DNA from: JAIVJZ01 sp035296385
Lineage (GTDB): Bacteria > Acidobacteriota > Blastocatellia > Pyrinomonadales > Pyrinomonadaceae
Length of the DNA stretch: 34,660 nucleotides
Assembly (NCBI GenBank): GCA_035296385.1
Contig: DATHBB010000006.1
Coordinates: forward strand, 1 to 34,660
Direction of reading: 5' to 3'
Shown piece after piece: positions 16,054-23,965 of the stretch; positions within the stretch are counted from its first letter, which is position 1; each line of letters opens with the position of its first letter. A model generated the notes under the pieces. The model was not told where the DNA came from and ran no database searches. It was given only the letters and a program-made list of their open reading frames with translations. A program made the position numbers and the translations under genes.

Positions 16054-16602
16054 ATGACTCAGACAGCGATGGTCGGCCAGCCGGCTCCGGATTTCGACAT
16101 GGCTTCGACCAAAAATCTTGAGAAGCTCGACCAGAACGTGAAGCTCTCGGACTACAAAGGCAAGTGGGTAGTCTTGCTGTTCTACCCGTTGGATTTCACT
16201 TTCGTGTGCCCCACGGAGTTGACCACGTTCAGTGAGCGTTACGACGACTTCGAGGGCATCGGCGCGGAAGTGATCGGCGTCTCGACCGACTCGGTCTTCT
16301 CGCACCGCGCCTGGCTGCAAACGCCGCGCGACAAGGGCGGCGTCGAGGGCTTGCGCTACCCGCTCGCGGCTGACGCGACCAAGCAGGTGGCGCGCGACTA
16401 CGGCGTGCTCGTCGAAGACAAGGGCATCGCGCTGCGCGGCCTGTTCGTCATCGACCCCGAAGGCATCTTGCGTTACAAGGTCGTGCACGATTTGAACGTA
16501 GGCCGTTCGGCGGAGGAGACTCTGCGCGTGATTCAAGCCTTGCAGACGGGCGGCCTGTGTCAGGCCGAGTGGAAGCCGGGACAGAAGACGCTCGCGGCTT
16601 AA
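16054..16602 (+). CDS. Typical 2-Cys peroxiredoxin (AhpC/Prx1 type)
   Basis: The enzyme reduces hydrogen peroxide and organic hydroperoxides in the cytoplasm. The peroxidatic cysteine is Cys52 in FTFVCPTELT, and the resolving cysteine is Cys169 in the C-terminal GGLCQAEWKPG, so it is a typical dimeric 2-Cys type of normal length (182 residues). The ATG is preceded by GAGGGAG at a good distance. It lies 82 nt after perR with no separate PerR box that I can see, so it is most simply read through from the perR promoter. Repeat element B begins one base after its stop and separates it from a CxxC thioredoxin-like gene, a possible electron donor. Confidence 0.95.
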   Translation: MTQTAMVGQPAPDFDMASTKNLEKLDQNVKLSDYKGKWVVLLFYPLDFTFVCPTELTTFSERYDDFEGIGAEVIGVSTDSVFSHRAWLQTPRDKGGVEGLRYPLAADATKQVARDYGVLVEDKGIALRGLFVIDPEGILRYKVVHDLNVGRSAEETLRVIQALQTGGLCQAEWKPGQKTLAA

Positions 16603-16603
16603 G

Positions 16604-16730
16604 AGCAGTGACGGGTGACAAGTGACGAGTGACGAGCAAAAGCAAGTGACGAGTGACGGGTGACAGGTGACAAGTTAAAAGACAAGTTTCTTTGCTTTAA
16701 CTTGTCACTTGTCACTCGTCACTCGTCACT
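16604..16730. repeat. Heptad inverted-repeat element B
   Basis: The main arms are 35 nt each. The left arm (16645-16679) reads AGTGACG twice, GGTGACA twice, AGTTAAA. The right arm (16696-16730) is its reverse complement with 2 differences, and the loop is 16 nt. An additional run of the same units lies at 16604-16640. It starts with the same AGAGCAGTGACG edge as element A and begins one base after the peroxiredoxin stop codon. Confidence 0.95.
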
Positions 16731-16748
16731 GATTTAGAGAGGTGTGTT

Positions 16749-17225
16749 ATGCCGAGGATCGGGATGGAGTTGCCGTCGTTGGAAGGGGCGACGGAGTGGT
16801 TCAACGCGACGGGCGCGCGCGCCGCAGAGGAGGCGAAGGGGCATCCGACGCTCGTGCATTTCTGGTCGATCAGTTGCGGCATCTGCAAGGAGAACATGCC
16901 GCGCGTGGCCGAATGGCGCGACAAGCATGCGGGCGAGGGCTTGCGCGTCATCGCCGTCCACATGCCGCGCTACGAGGCCGACACGGACACCGAACAGGTG
17001 CGCGACGCCATCACGCATTACAACATCACGGAGCCGTGCGCGGTGGACAACGAGCACAAGCTGCGCGACGCGTTTCAAAACGAGCAAGGCTACGTTCCCG
17101 CCTATTATTTGTTCGACGGCGAAGGCAAGCTGCGTAGCTTCGCGGCGGGCGAACGCGGCTTGGGGATAGTGGCCGCCGCGCTCGAACGCGTGCTCGCGGC
17201 GCACCAGAGTAAAGCCGCTTCCTGA
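16749..17225 (+). CDS. Thioredoxin-like protein (TlpA/ResA type), cytoplasmic
   Basis: The thioredoxin-fold redox motif is Cys43-Gly-Ile-Cys46 in FWSISCGICKENMP, close to the TlpA/AhpC-TSA group. A later YVPAYYLFDGEG supplies the expected cis-Pro-type segment. At 158 residues it is a single domain. No signal peptide or anchor is present, which is unlike true TlpA/ResA. GAGAGG lies about 7 nt before ATG 16749. It follows perR and the peroxiredoxin on the same strand, so it may recycle the peroxiredoxin or repair oxidised thiols; this is inferred from position only. A perfect hairpin follows its 3' end. Confidence 0.86.
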   Translation: MPRIGMELPSLEGATEWFNATGARAAEEAKGHPTLVHFWSISCGICKENMPRVAEWRDKHAGEGLRVIAVHMPRYEADTDTEQVRDAITHYNITEPCAVDNEHKLRDAFQNEQGYVPAYYLFDGEGKLRSFAAGERGLGIVAAALERVLAAHQSKAAS

Positions 17226-17259
17226 ACGCGTGTGCGCGCGAGCACGAGAGCGACGAATG

Positions 17260-17304
17260 AAAACGGGGAAGGCGATCCGGTTACCGGATCGCCTTCCCCG
17301 TTTT
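17260..17304. terminator. Bidirectional intrinsic terminator
   Basis: Perfect 22-nt inverted arms (17260-17281 and 17283-17304) around one central base. The arms start with AAAA and end with TTTT. It lies between the convergent thioredoxin-like and DUF4112 genes and closes the peroxide-stress cluster. Confidence 0.93.
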
Positions 17305-17337
17305 GCGTGTCGTGCGTAGCGGTTTCAGGCGCGCATG

Positions 17338-17889
17338 TTAGAAGAGATTTGAAAGTTGACCGCCGAGAAAACGCAGGATGAACCAGAGGATCGTGATCGA
17401 GCCGACGAGGAGCGCGAGGAGCGCGAGCATGAGCAGGCCGACGAAGAGCCAGTCGCTGAGTCGTCCGCGGCGCGCGTCTTCTGCGTTGACGGTGGCGCGC
17501 TCTCGCAGTAGTTCGACGTTCTTGCGGTTCGACTTCCAGGCCGCATCGAAGAGGTCGCCGATAACGGGGATCGCGCCGAAGATGTAGTCCACGCCGATGT
17601 TCGCGCCCATGCGCAGGAGCGTCGCTTTCGAGACGCGGTAGCGGACGCCCGCCGCGAGGATGTAGAAGCCTACGAGCGTGGTGGCCGTGTCGCCGACGCC
17701 GGGGATGAGGCCGACGATGGCGTCGAGGCCGAAGCGCCAGCCCGTGCCGGGGATGCGAAAGAGTCCGTCCATCCAGCGGCTCAGTTGCTCGAGGCTCTGT
17801 TCGATCTCGACTTGCGTGTGACGCGGCGCGACGGGTGTGAGCGTGCTCGCTGGTTTCCGCGTCATGCCTTCCTGTTTCAATTCCATCAT
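17338..17889 (-). CDS. DUF4112 membrane protein
   Basis: The central segment (WRFGLDAIVGLIPGVGDTAT, then an RMGANIGVDYIFGAIPVIGD-like motif) is the signature of DUF4112, a family of unknown function. A strong C-terminal membrane helix follows (WLFVGLLMLALLALLVGSIT). The conserved Gly/Pro-rich hairpins suggest further membrane association. I chose ATG 17889 because AAGGGGGA lies 8 nt upstream. The frame is open to 17988, but the added residues look random. The gene is alone on the minus strand, with the GNAT gene divergent. The role is unknown. Confidence 0.82.
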   Translation of the reverse strand: MMELKQEGMTRKPASTLTPVAPRHTQVEIEQSLEQLSRWMDGLFRIPGTGWRFGLDAIVGLIPGVGDTATTLVGFYILAAGVRYRVSKATLLRMGANIGVDYIFGAIPVIGDLFDAAWKSNRKNVELLRERATVNAEDARRGRLSDWLFVGLLMLALLALLVGSITILWFILRFLGGQLSNLF

Positions 17890-18167
17890 CCCGGATTTTC
17901 CCCCTTTACCTGCCAAAGACAAATCCGCGTCCCGCACGCCGCCGTGCAGGTGCCTGAATTTAGATGCAACGCGGACAAAGACGCACAAGAAAAATTAACG
18001 CGCCGGACTGCCATCATACGAGAAGCGCGCAGCGGGAGAAAGCGTCTGGTCGGGCGCGTAGAAAATGTGTCGTGCCGCGCGCGTATTTTTATCGAGGCGG
18101 CGACGCGGAGTGTGAGAGAATCCGCTGCGATAAAAGGCGCGCGTCGGGAAAGAAGGTGCTGCTTACG

Positions 18168-18677
18168 GTGAACGTACTTGAAACGGAGCGTTTGAGTCTT
18201 CGTCAATTAACGGAAGGGGATGCCGCGTTCATCCTCGAACTGTTGAACGAGCCGTCCTTCCTGACAAACATCGGCGACAGGGGCGTGAGAACACTTGAAG
18301 ACGCGGTTCAGTATATTTTGAAAGGGCCGGTTGACAGCTACGAGCGGCACGGCTACGGGTTCTGGCTGGTCGAGTTGAAGATTGAACGCGTGCCAATCGG
18401 CATCTGCGGTCTGGTGCGGCGAGATGTCCTGCCCGACACGGACATCGGCTACGCCTTCCTGCCGCGCTACTGGTCCAGAGGCTACGCCTACGAATCGGCT
18501 GCGGCGGTCTTGAACTACGCCCGCGACGTGCTCGGCCTCAAACGCCTGCTGGCAATCGTGAACAGAGACAACGCGGGCTCGATCAAAGTGCTGGAAAAGC
18601 TCGGGCTGAAATACGACCGCATGGTGCGGCTATCGCCGGACGCGCCGGAGATCGCGTTGTACGCCGCCGACCTGTAA
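18168..18677 (+). CDS. GNAT N-acetyltransferase, RimJ/RimL type
   Basis: The chain has the RimJ/RimL pattern: LETERLSLRQLTEGDAAFI at the N-terminus, GFWLVELK and IGICGLVRRD strands in the middle, then IGYAFLPRYWSRGYAYESAA with the RGYA acetyl-CoA loop. LLAIVNRDNAGSIKVLEKLG, the usual helix near the C-terminus, follows. It would transfer an acetyl group from acetyl-CoA to an amine; the target is unknown. GTG 18168 is chosen since AGAAGG lies upstream and the N-terminus then matches the family (169 residues). GTG 18156 is an alternative. The open frame back to 17964 is not protein-like. The YfhO-like gene follows after 8 nt, so cotranscription is likely. Confidence 0.87.
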   Translation: MNVLETERLSLRQLTEGDAAFILELLNEPSFLTNIGDRGVRTLEDAVQYILKGPVDSYERHGYGFWLVELKIERVPIGICGLVRRDVLPDTDIGYAFLPRYWSRGYAYESAAAVLNYARDVLGLKRLLAIVNRDNAGSIKVLEKLGLKYDRMVRLSPDAPEIALYAADL

Positions 18678-18685
18678 CGCCCCGT

Positions 18686-21307
18686 GTGCTCGTCGCTTTC
18701 GAGTGGCAATCAAAGTCGCGTCCGGGTGTCAAACATTTGCATCATTCATCAACTAACGGGCAAGCCGGACTGAGGAGCCGCGTGCGTGCCGGACGCGGCG
18801 ACCTCTTCGTCGTCGCCGTCGCGCTCGCGTTCTTCGTCTGCTTCTTCGGGTGGATCGTCTTCGGCGGGGGGTTCATCATAGGCGGCGACGCCTTCGTCGA
18901 GACGCACCCGCTGCGCGCGGTCTTCTGGGGCGCGCTCCGGCGCGGCGAACTCATGCTCTGGACGCCGCACATCTTTTCCGGCTACCCGCTCCTGTCAATC
19001 GCGCAACTCTCCGTCGGCTACCCGCTCACCTGGGGTTATCTTTTTTTGCCGTCGCACGTCGCCGAAGAGATTTACGTCCTCGCGCCTTTCCTCCTTGCGC
19101 CGATCTTTACTTACGCCTACGCGCGCGAGATCAACTTGAGCCGCACGGCATCCCTCCTCGCCGGATTGTCCTACGGCTACGGCGGGATGACGACCATAGC
19201 CAACGGCGTCATCGGACTGCCCACGAACGGGCTGATGTGGCTGCCGCTCGTGCTCGTCGCGCTCGAACGCGCGCGGCGACGCCGCGACGGAGAAGGCGGC
19301 GGCGAATTCCTGCGCCCGCTGATTTTCGCAACGCTCGCCTTCAGCATGTCCGTCTTGAACGGGCACGGCCAGAGCTTCGCCTACGTGGGCGCGCTCGCCG
19401 CCGCTTACGCGTTGTTCCTCTCGTTCGTCGCGTTCGAGGGCGATGAGCGGCGCGCACCGGATGGTCGTGGGCATTCGTGGTGGAAACGTTTGCGGCCTCT
19501 GGCGGTTTGCCTCTGCGCGTTCGCGCTGTCGGCGGGCGTGGCCGCGTTCCAGATTCTTGAGACGTTGCGCGTCGTGCGCCGCAGCACGCGCCGCGCGCTC
19601 CCGTACGAGACTTTCACGGAAGGCTCTTTCACGCTGCGACAGGCGACTCTCTCCTTCGTCTCGCCGCTCTACAACTTTATAGACGTGACGGCCTACGTCT
19701 CCCCGCTCGCATTTCTGCTCGCGCTCCTGGCCGTCGCCTGCGCGCTGCGAAATCGGCGACGGCTCGGCGGCGACGTTGCTGCCGCTGCTTCTTCGGCGCG
19801 CATCTATTTCTGGTTCGGCGTCGCGCTCGTCGCGTTCGTGCTCATGCTGGGGTCGAACACGCCTTTCTACCGCCTCGTTTATTACGCGCCGCTCCTGAAC
19901 AGATTTCGCGTGCCCTCGCGCCACGCGTTCGAGTGGGCCTTCGCCCTGAGCATACTGGCGGCGTGCGGGTGGGATCAGGCCGCGCGCATGTTATCGTCGC
20001 GCCCTTTGGCATCCGGCACAGTGCGGCGCGAGCGCTTGACGCGCTATGCCGCGCTCGCTCTCATGCTTCTGTCAACGCTCGTCGGCGCTTACTGGTTCTG
20101 GTCTGCCGCGCCCACGCTCGACACGCAGGGCATGACGAAGCTGACGACGCTTGCGGAGTCGCGCTACGTCGCTTTCAAAGCGACGTTCACCGCGTTCACT
20201 CTCCTGCTTTTCTGGCTCGCGTGGCGCGTGACGGGAGACGTTTGGCGAAAGGCTCTGCTTCTCTCGGTCGTACTGCTCGTGAGCTTCATAGAGCCTTACA
20301 TCATCGTTACACGCTGGTGGTCGCATTTCGTCAAACCCGCCTCGCGCTTCGCGCGCGTCGCGCCCGTCACGCGCTTGCTCCAGCAGTTCCCGCCCGTGGA
20401 GGGACGCGTCTATACGCGCTTCTCGCTCTACCTCGACGAATTTCTCGGTGGCGACGCGCCCTTCGACGCGCAGAATCGCACCGCGCTCTACGGCCTGCAC
20501 AACGTCGCGGGCTACGACCCGCTCATACTCGAACGCTACAGCCGCGCGCTCGGCGACGTGAATTTCGACGGCGTCAACGCGCGCCGGGGTTCGCCCGATA
20601 ATCCGTCTTTGCTCTCCGACGGCTCGCACGTGCTCGATCTCCTGAACACGCGTTTCCTCGTCACCTTCGCGAATTTCTCAACCGCCCTGCATCGCCCGCC
20701 GGACTCCGTCTCGGCTTCCGGCGTGATGGCGTCGGGGCGCTGGGAAGCGGCGCACGCGGAAGAAAATGTCGTGGTGTTGCGAAACACGCGTGCGCTCCCG
20801 CGCGCCTGGCTCGTCACGCACGCGGAAGCTGTGGACGGCGAAGAGGCGCTCAGACGCATACGGGGCGACGAAGCAAACGACGGGGCAAACGATTTCGACC
20901 CGCGCCGCACCGCGCTCATAGAAGTCGCGCCGTCGGAGTTGCACGCGCTCACGGGCGGCGAACTCGTCGCGGGCAGCGGCGCGTCGGTCGTTTCATACGA
21001 CCCGAACCGCATCACAATCGAAACGAAGGCTGACAGGCCGACGGTGCTCGTCGTCAGCGAGATTTTCTACCCGGGTTGGGAAGCGACTGTTGACGGGCAG
21101 CCCGCGCCGATTCATCTCACGAACTACCTCTTGCGCGGCGTCTATCTACAGGCCGGTGCTCATCGTGTAGAGATGCGCTACCGCGCCCCCGCTTTGCGAA
21201 ACGGCGCGTTGATCTCCGTCGCCACTCTGTTGTTGCTGTGCGTGCTCGGCGTGTACGCGCGGCGGGCGCGGCGGCGCGGCGTTGGCGAGTCTGTCGTGTC
21301 GAATTAA
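18686..21307 (+). CDS. YfhO-family polytopic membrane protein
   Basis: An 873-residue chain with about a dozen hydrophobic segments (first near residue 40: LFVVAVALAFFVCFFGWIVF). It has a luminal-type loop rich in HIFSGYPLLS and SYGYGGMTT motifs, and a large soluble C-terminal part. The end is characteristic of YfhO proteins: EIFYPGWEATVDGQ, then NYLLRGVYLQAG, then a final membrane helix. YfhO proteins are linked to glycosylation of envelope polymers such as lipoteichoic acid; in Gram-negatives the role is not known to me. GTG 18686 is the first start; GTG 18782 would trim 32 poorly conserved residues. The stop is directly adjacent to the stop of the convergent GT39 gene. Confidence 0.85.
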   Translation: MLVAFEWQSKSRPGVKHLHHSSTNGQAGLRSRVRAGRGDLFVVAVALAFFVCFFGWIVFGGGFIIGGDAFVETHPLRAVFWGALRRGELMLWTPHIFSGYPLLSIAQLSVGYPLTWGYLFLPSHVAEEIYVLAPFLLAPIFTYAYAREINLSRTASLLAGLSYGYGGMTTIANGVIGLPTNGLMWLPLVLVALERARRRRDGEGGGEFLRPLIFATLAFSMSVLNGHGQSFAYVGALAAAYALFLSFVAFEGDERRAPDGRGHSWWKRLRPLAVCLCAFALSAGVAAFQILETLRVVRRSTRRALPYETFTEGSFTLRQATLSFVSPLYNFIDVTAYVSPLAFLLALLAVACALRNRRRLGGDVAAAASSARIYFWFGVALVAFVLMLGSNTPFYRLVYYAPLLNRFRVPSRHAFEWAFALSILAACGWDQAARMLSSRPLASGTVRRERLTRYAALALMLLSTLVGAYWFWSAAPTLDTQGMTKLTTLAESRYVAFKATFTAFTLLLFWLAWRVTGDVWRKALLLSVVLLVSFIEPYIIVTRWWSHFVKPASRFARVAPVTRLLQQFPPVEGRVYTRFSLYLDEFLGGDAPFDAQNRTALYGLHNVAGYDPLILERYSRALGDVNFDGVNARRGSPDNPSLLSDGSHVLDLLNTRFLVTFANFSTALHRPPDSVSASGVMASGRWEAAHAEENVVVLRNTRALPRAWLVTHAEAVDGEEALRRIRGDEANDGANDFDPRRTALIEVAPSELHALTGGELVAGSGASVVSYDPNRITIETKADRPTVLVVSEIFYPGWEATVDGQPAPIHLTNYLLRGVYLQAGAHRVEMRYRAPALRNGALISVATLLLLCVLGVYARRARRRGVGESVVSN

Positions 21308-23125
21308 CTAATCCTGTTCGCGGAAGACGTAGATCGAGCCGCCGATGACGGCTTCGGGCGTGCGGCGTCGGTAGGCGTCGAAGAAGTTGACGCGCTCGGC
21401 TTCGTCGAGCGTCCGGCCTCTAACCACGCCCGGCGGCACGGTCGAGCCGTTGAGGAAGCTCGCGCCGACGGCGACGTAGCGCGTCTGCGGCCACTCGACG
21501 GCGACGGGCGTGATCAAGTTCAAATTTTCGATGCCGTAGCAGGGGAGCATGTGATCGCCCGCGAGCGTGGCGGCGCGCACGCGCGTCTCGCCGCGCCCGC
21601 GCAAGTATTCGGCGAGCGCGCGCACGTCGTCGCCCCACTCGACGTTTGAGTCCGACAGGTAGCGCCAGCGCGGCTCGCGCGACGCGAGTTGATTCATGTA
21701 GGACATCTGATCGGGATAAGCGCGCACGGCTTCGATGCCGGTCCAACCGAGCAGCAGGGCGGCGATGATGAAAGCGGCGCTACGGCGGCGTCGCCCGTTG
21801 AGCAGACGCGCGAGCAGCGCGCCGCCGAGTATGAACAGCAGCGTGTAGGCCGGAAGGTAATATCTGACGCCGATGTTGATGCGGCTCATCAACACGAAGC
21901 CCGTGTAGATGACGAAAGGAATCAGGAAGATTAGGAACTGCCGCTCGCGCCGCCGCACGACCATCCACGCGCCCCACGCGAGCGAGGCGAGCGAGATGAG
22001 CAAAAAGGGGAGCGTCGTCTTCAACGCGAACGCGACGGGGTAGTAGTACCACCAGCCCGTGTTGCGATACATGCCGAGCAGCGATGCGGGATGCCCGCGC
22101 TCGTTGTGCGCGACCTGCCAGAAGATGCCGAGCACGAAGTCAACGGGTAGCACGGACGAGAGCGCGCGGGCAGCGTTCAACCGCACGTTGCCTTCGTCTG
22201 CGGGGAAGGCGGAGGCCATCCAGCGGGCGTCGGTTTCGAGCACGGGGCTGCTGTTGAAAAGATAAGCGGCGTGGATGAGAGACAGGGTTGTGAGCGCGAC
22301 GAGTGCGGCGTGCGCGGCGAGCGCGAGCGCACGCCCTACGCCTTCGCGCCGCGCGCCGCGCCACAGCATGACGGCGAAGAACGCGCCGACGACGGGCGCG
22401 ACGAGCAGCATCGAGAACTTGGCGAGAATCGCTAACGCCGCCGCCGCGCCCGCCCACAGCGCCCGCGTCCAAACAGGGGCGAGCGCGTAGCGATAGAGCG
22501 CGTGGCAAAGCAACAGATAGCCGAAGGCCGCCGCCACGTCCGTCTGCACGACGCGCCCGTGCGCGAGAATTGTCGGTTCAAGCGAAAAGAGCGCGACGGC
22601 GAGCAAGGCCGCGCGCGACCCGAACACGTCGCGCGCGAAGACGTAGATGAGCAGGCCGAGCGCGACGGTGAGCGCGACGAAGGGCAGGCGCGCGAGAAGC
22701 GAGACGCGCTCCATTGCGGCGCGGTTGTCTTCCCAGAAACGCCCCACGCGCGTCTGCGTATGTACGACGGTGCGCGGCGGCGCACCCGCTTCGGGCAACA
22801 TCTTGAGCGGCGGGTGGAGCGAGACGAGCGGCAGACCGGCGAGCAGCTTCACGAGCGGCGGGTGCTCGTGTACGAGTTGCGTGTCGCCGTCGCTCAAGTA
22901 GGCGTAGGCCGAAGGGATGAGCACGATCTCGTCCGTGGTGATGCTCTTGCGCCGTATGACCGTGAATAGGTTCAGCGCCAACGCGAGCAGCAACACGGCG
23001 CACAGCATTTCGTCCGCGTGCGCGGCGAACGCGCGCCGGAACGGGCGACGGTTCGGCGTGTCGGTCGCCGCGTCGTCGCCTTCGCCAATAACAGTCGCGC
23101 GCGCCTGGCTCGTTCGTTCGTCCAT
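21308..23125 (-). CDS. GT39/PMT-like membrane glycosyltransferase
   Basis: A GT-C fold polytopic transferase expected to use a polyprenyl-phosphate sugar outside the membrane. After the first membrane helix (about 40-57) comes SITTDEIVLIPSAYAYL with Asp65-Glu66, the acidic pair typical of PMT/ArnT-like enzymes. VHEHPPLVKLLAGLPL and about ten more helices follow. The C-terminal soluble part resembles that of family members with a globular extracytoplasmic domain. I chose ATG 23125 (MDERTSQARA), with GAGGG upstream and only 20 nt from the GT2 stop. The frame extends to 23452, but that part is out-of-frame GT2 sequence. The upstream gene makes the likely donor, polyprenyl-phosphate-mannose. Acceptor unknown; protein O-mannosylation is a reasonable guess. 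Confidence 0.88.
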   Translation of the reverse strand: MDERTSQARATVIGEGDDAATDTPNRRPFRRAFAAHADEMLCAVLLLALALNLFTVIRRKSITTDEIVLIPSAYAYLSDGDTQLVHEHPPLVKLLAGLPLVSLHPPLKMLPEAGAPPRTVVHTQTRVGRFWEDNRAAMERVSLLARLPFVALTVALGLLIYVFARDVFGSRAALLAVALFSLEPTILAHGRVVQTDVAAAFGYLLLCHALYRYALAPVWTRALWAGAAAALAILAKFSMLLVAPVVGAFFAVMLWRGARREGVGRALALAAHAALVALTTLSLIHAAYLFNSSPVLETDARWMASAFPADEGNVRLNAARALSSVLPVDFVLGIFWQVAHNERGHPASLLGMYRNTGWWYYYPVAFALKTTLPFLLISLASLAWGAWMVVRRRERQFLIFLIPFVIYTGFVLMSRINIGVRYYLPAYTLLFILGGALLARLLNGRRRRSAAFIIAALLLGWTGIEAVRAYPDQMSYMNQLASREPRWRYLSDSNVEWGDDVRALAEYLRGRGETRVRAATLAGDHMLPCYGIENLNLITPVAVEWPQTRYVAVGASFLNGSTVPPGVVRGRTLDEAERVNFFDAYRRRTPEAVIGGSIYVFREQD

Positions 23126-23145
23126 TCCGGCTTCGCCCTCAAGTT

Positions 23146-23952
23146 TCAACGCCGTCGCCTGAGTGTGTTCAAACGGATGAGGAAAACCCGCCGGATGAAG
23201 CCGAAAATGTCTGCGGCTCCGAGCTTCGATTCGCCGTAAAGACGGTTGGTGAAATTGATCGGGATTTCGGAGACGCGCGCCCCGTTCTGCACCGCGTCGT
23301 AGAGCAAGTTCATGATGAAGATGTAGCCGGTGTCGTCCATGCGGTCGAGGTCGATTTCGCGCAGCACGCCCGCGCGGATGGCGCGGTAGCCGCTCGTGCA
23401 ATCTCTCACGCCGTCGAGTCCCGCGATGCGCCGCGCGAAGATGTTGCCCCACTTGCTGATCGCCTTACGCAAGAGAGACCAGTTCTCCGGCACAGACCCG
23501 CCCGCGACGTATCTTGAGCCGACGACGAAATCGCACCACTTAATTTCGCTCACGAGGCGCACGAGGTCGCGCGGGTCGTGCGAGAAATCCGCGTCCATCT
23601 GAAAGACGATATCGGCGCGGAGAGCATCGAGCGCGTGCAGGATGCCGCGCTTGTACGCCGTCCCCAAACCCTTCTTCTTCCCGCTCAAGAGGTGAACGCT
23701 GCCGCCTTCGTTTCGCGCGTACTCTCTGACCGCCTCCCCCGTGCCGTCGGGCGATGAATCGTCAACAACTAACACCGACAACTTCATCCCGTCGAGTTGG
23801 GCACGCTGGCCGAGTATGGCGTCCAGAAGTTTTTCGATATTTCCGCGCTCGTTGTACGTCGGCAAAACTACGACACCGTGAACAGATTCTCTTTTCTCCG
23901 CTTTCGTTTCCGCCACTGTGTGTCGAGTTCCTGCTTTCTCTCTCCGGGGCAA
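23146..23952 (-). CDS. Polyprenyl-phosphate mannose synthase-like GT2
   Basis: Dpm1-type enzymes transfer a sugar from a nucleotide donor to polyprenyl phosphate on the cytoplasmic face. Seen in order: VVVLPTYNERGNIEKLLDAI, VVDDSSPDGTG, the metal-binding DxD in QMDADFSHDPRDL, VVGSRYVAGG, and DCTSGYRAIR, the standard DPM-synthase pattern. At 268 residues it lacks the GtrA-like C-terminal membrane domain, like single-domain DPM synthases. The start is uncertain: TTG 23952 is only 13 nt from the previous stop and has no Shine-Dalgarno, while GTG 23916 has AGGA upstream. It lies between the M1-like gene and the GT39 gene, which would use its product. Confidence 0.9.
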   Translation of the reverse strand: MPRREKAGTRHTVAETKAEKRESVHGVVVLPTYNERGNIEKLLDAILGQRAQLDGMKLSVLVVDDSSPDGTGEAVREYARNEGGSVHLLSGKKKGLGTAYKRGILHALDALRADIVFQMDADFSHDPRDLVRLVSEIKWCDFVVGSRYVAGGSVPENWSLLRKAISKWGNIFARRIAGLDGVRDCTSGYRAIRAGVLREIDLDRMDDTGYIFIMNLLYDAVQNGARVSEIPINFTNRLYGESKLGAADIFGFIRRVFLIRLNTLRRRR

Positions 23953-23965
23953 GTTTTACGGAGGA

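Noticed and set aside
16604..16730. CRISPR array from the repeated GTGAC units
   Set aside because: The units are 7 nt, without spacers, and are arranged as inverted arms of a hairpin.
17964..18155. N-terminal extension of the GNAT gene
   Set aside because: Arg/Lys-rich random-looking sequence. GTG 18168 gives a family-like start with AGAAGG upstream.
23126..23452. N-terminal extension of the GT39 gene
   Set aside because: It would be 109 His/Arg-rich residues read out of frame through the GT2 gene. ATG 23125 has a ribosome binding site and begins just before the first membrane helix.
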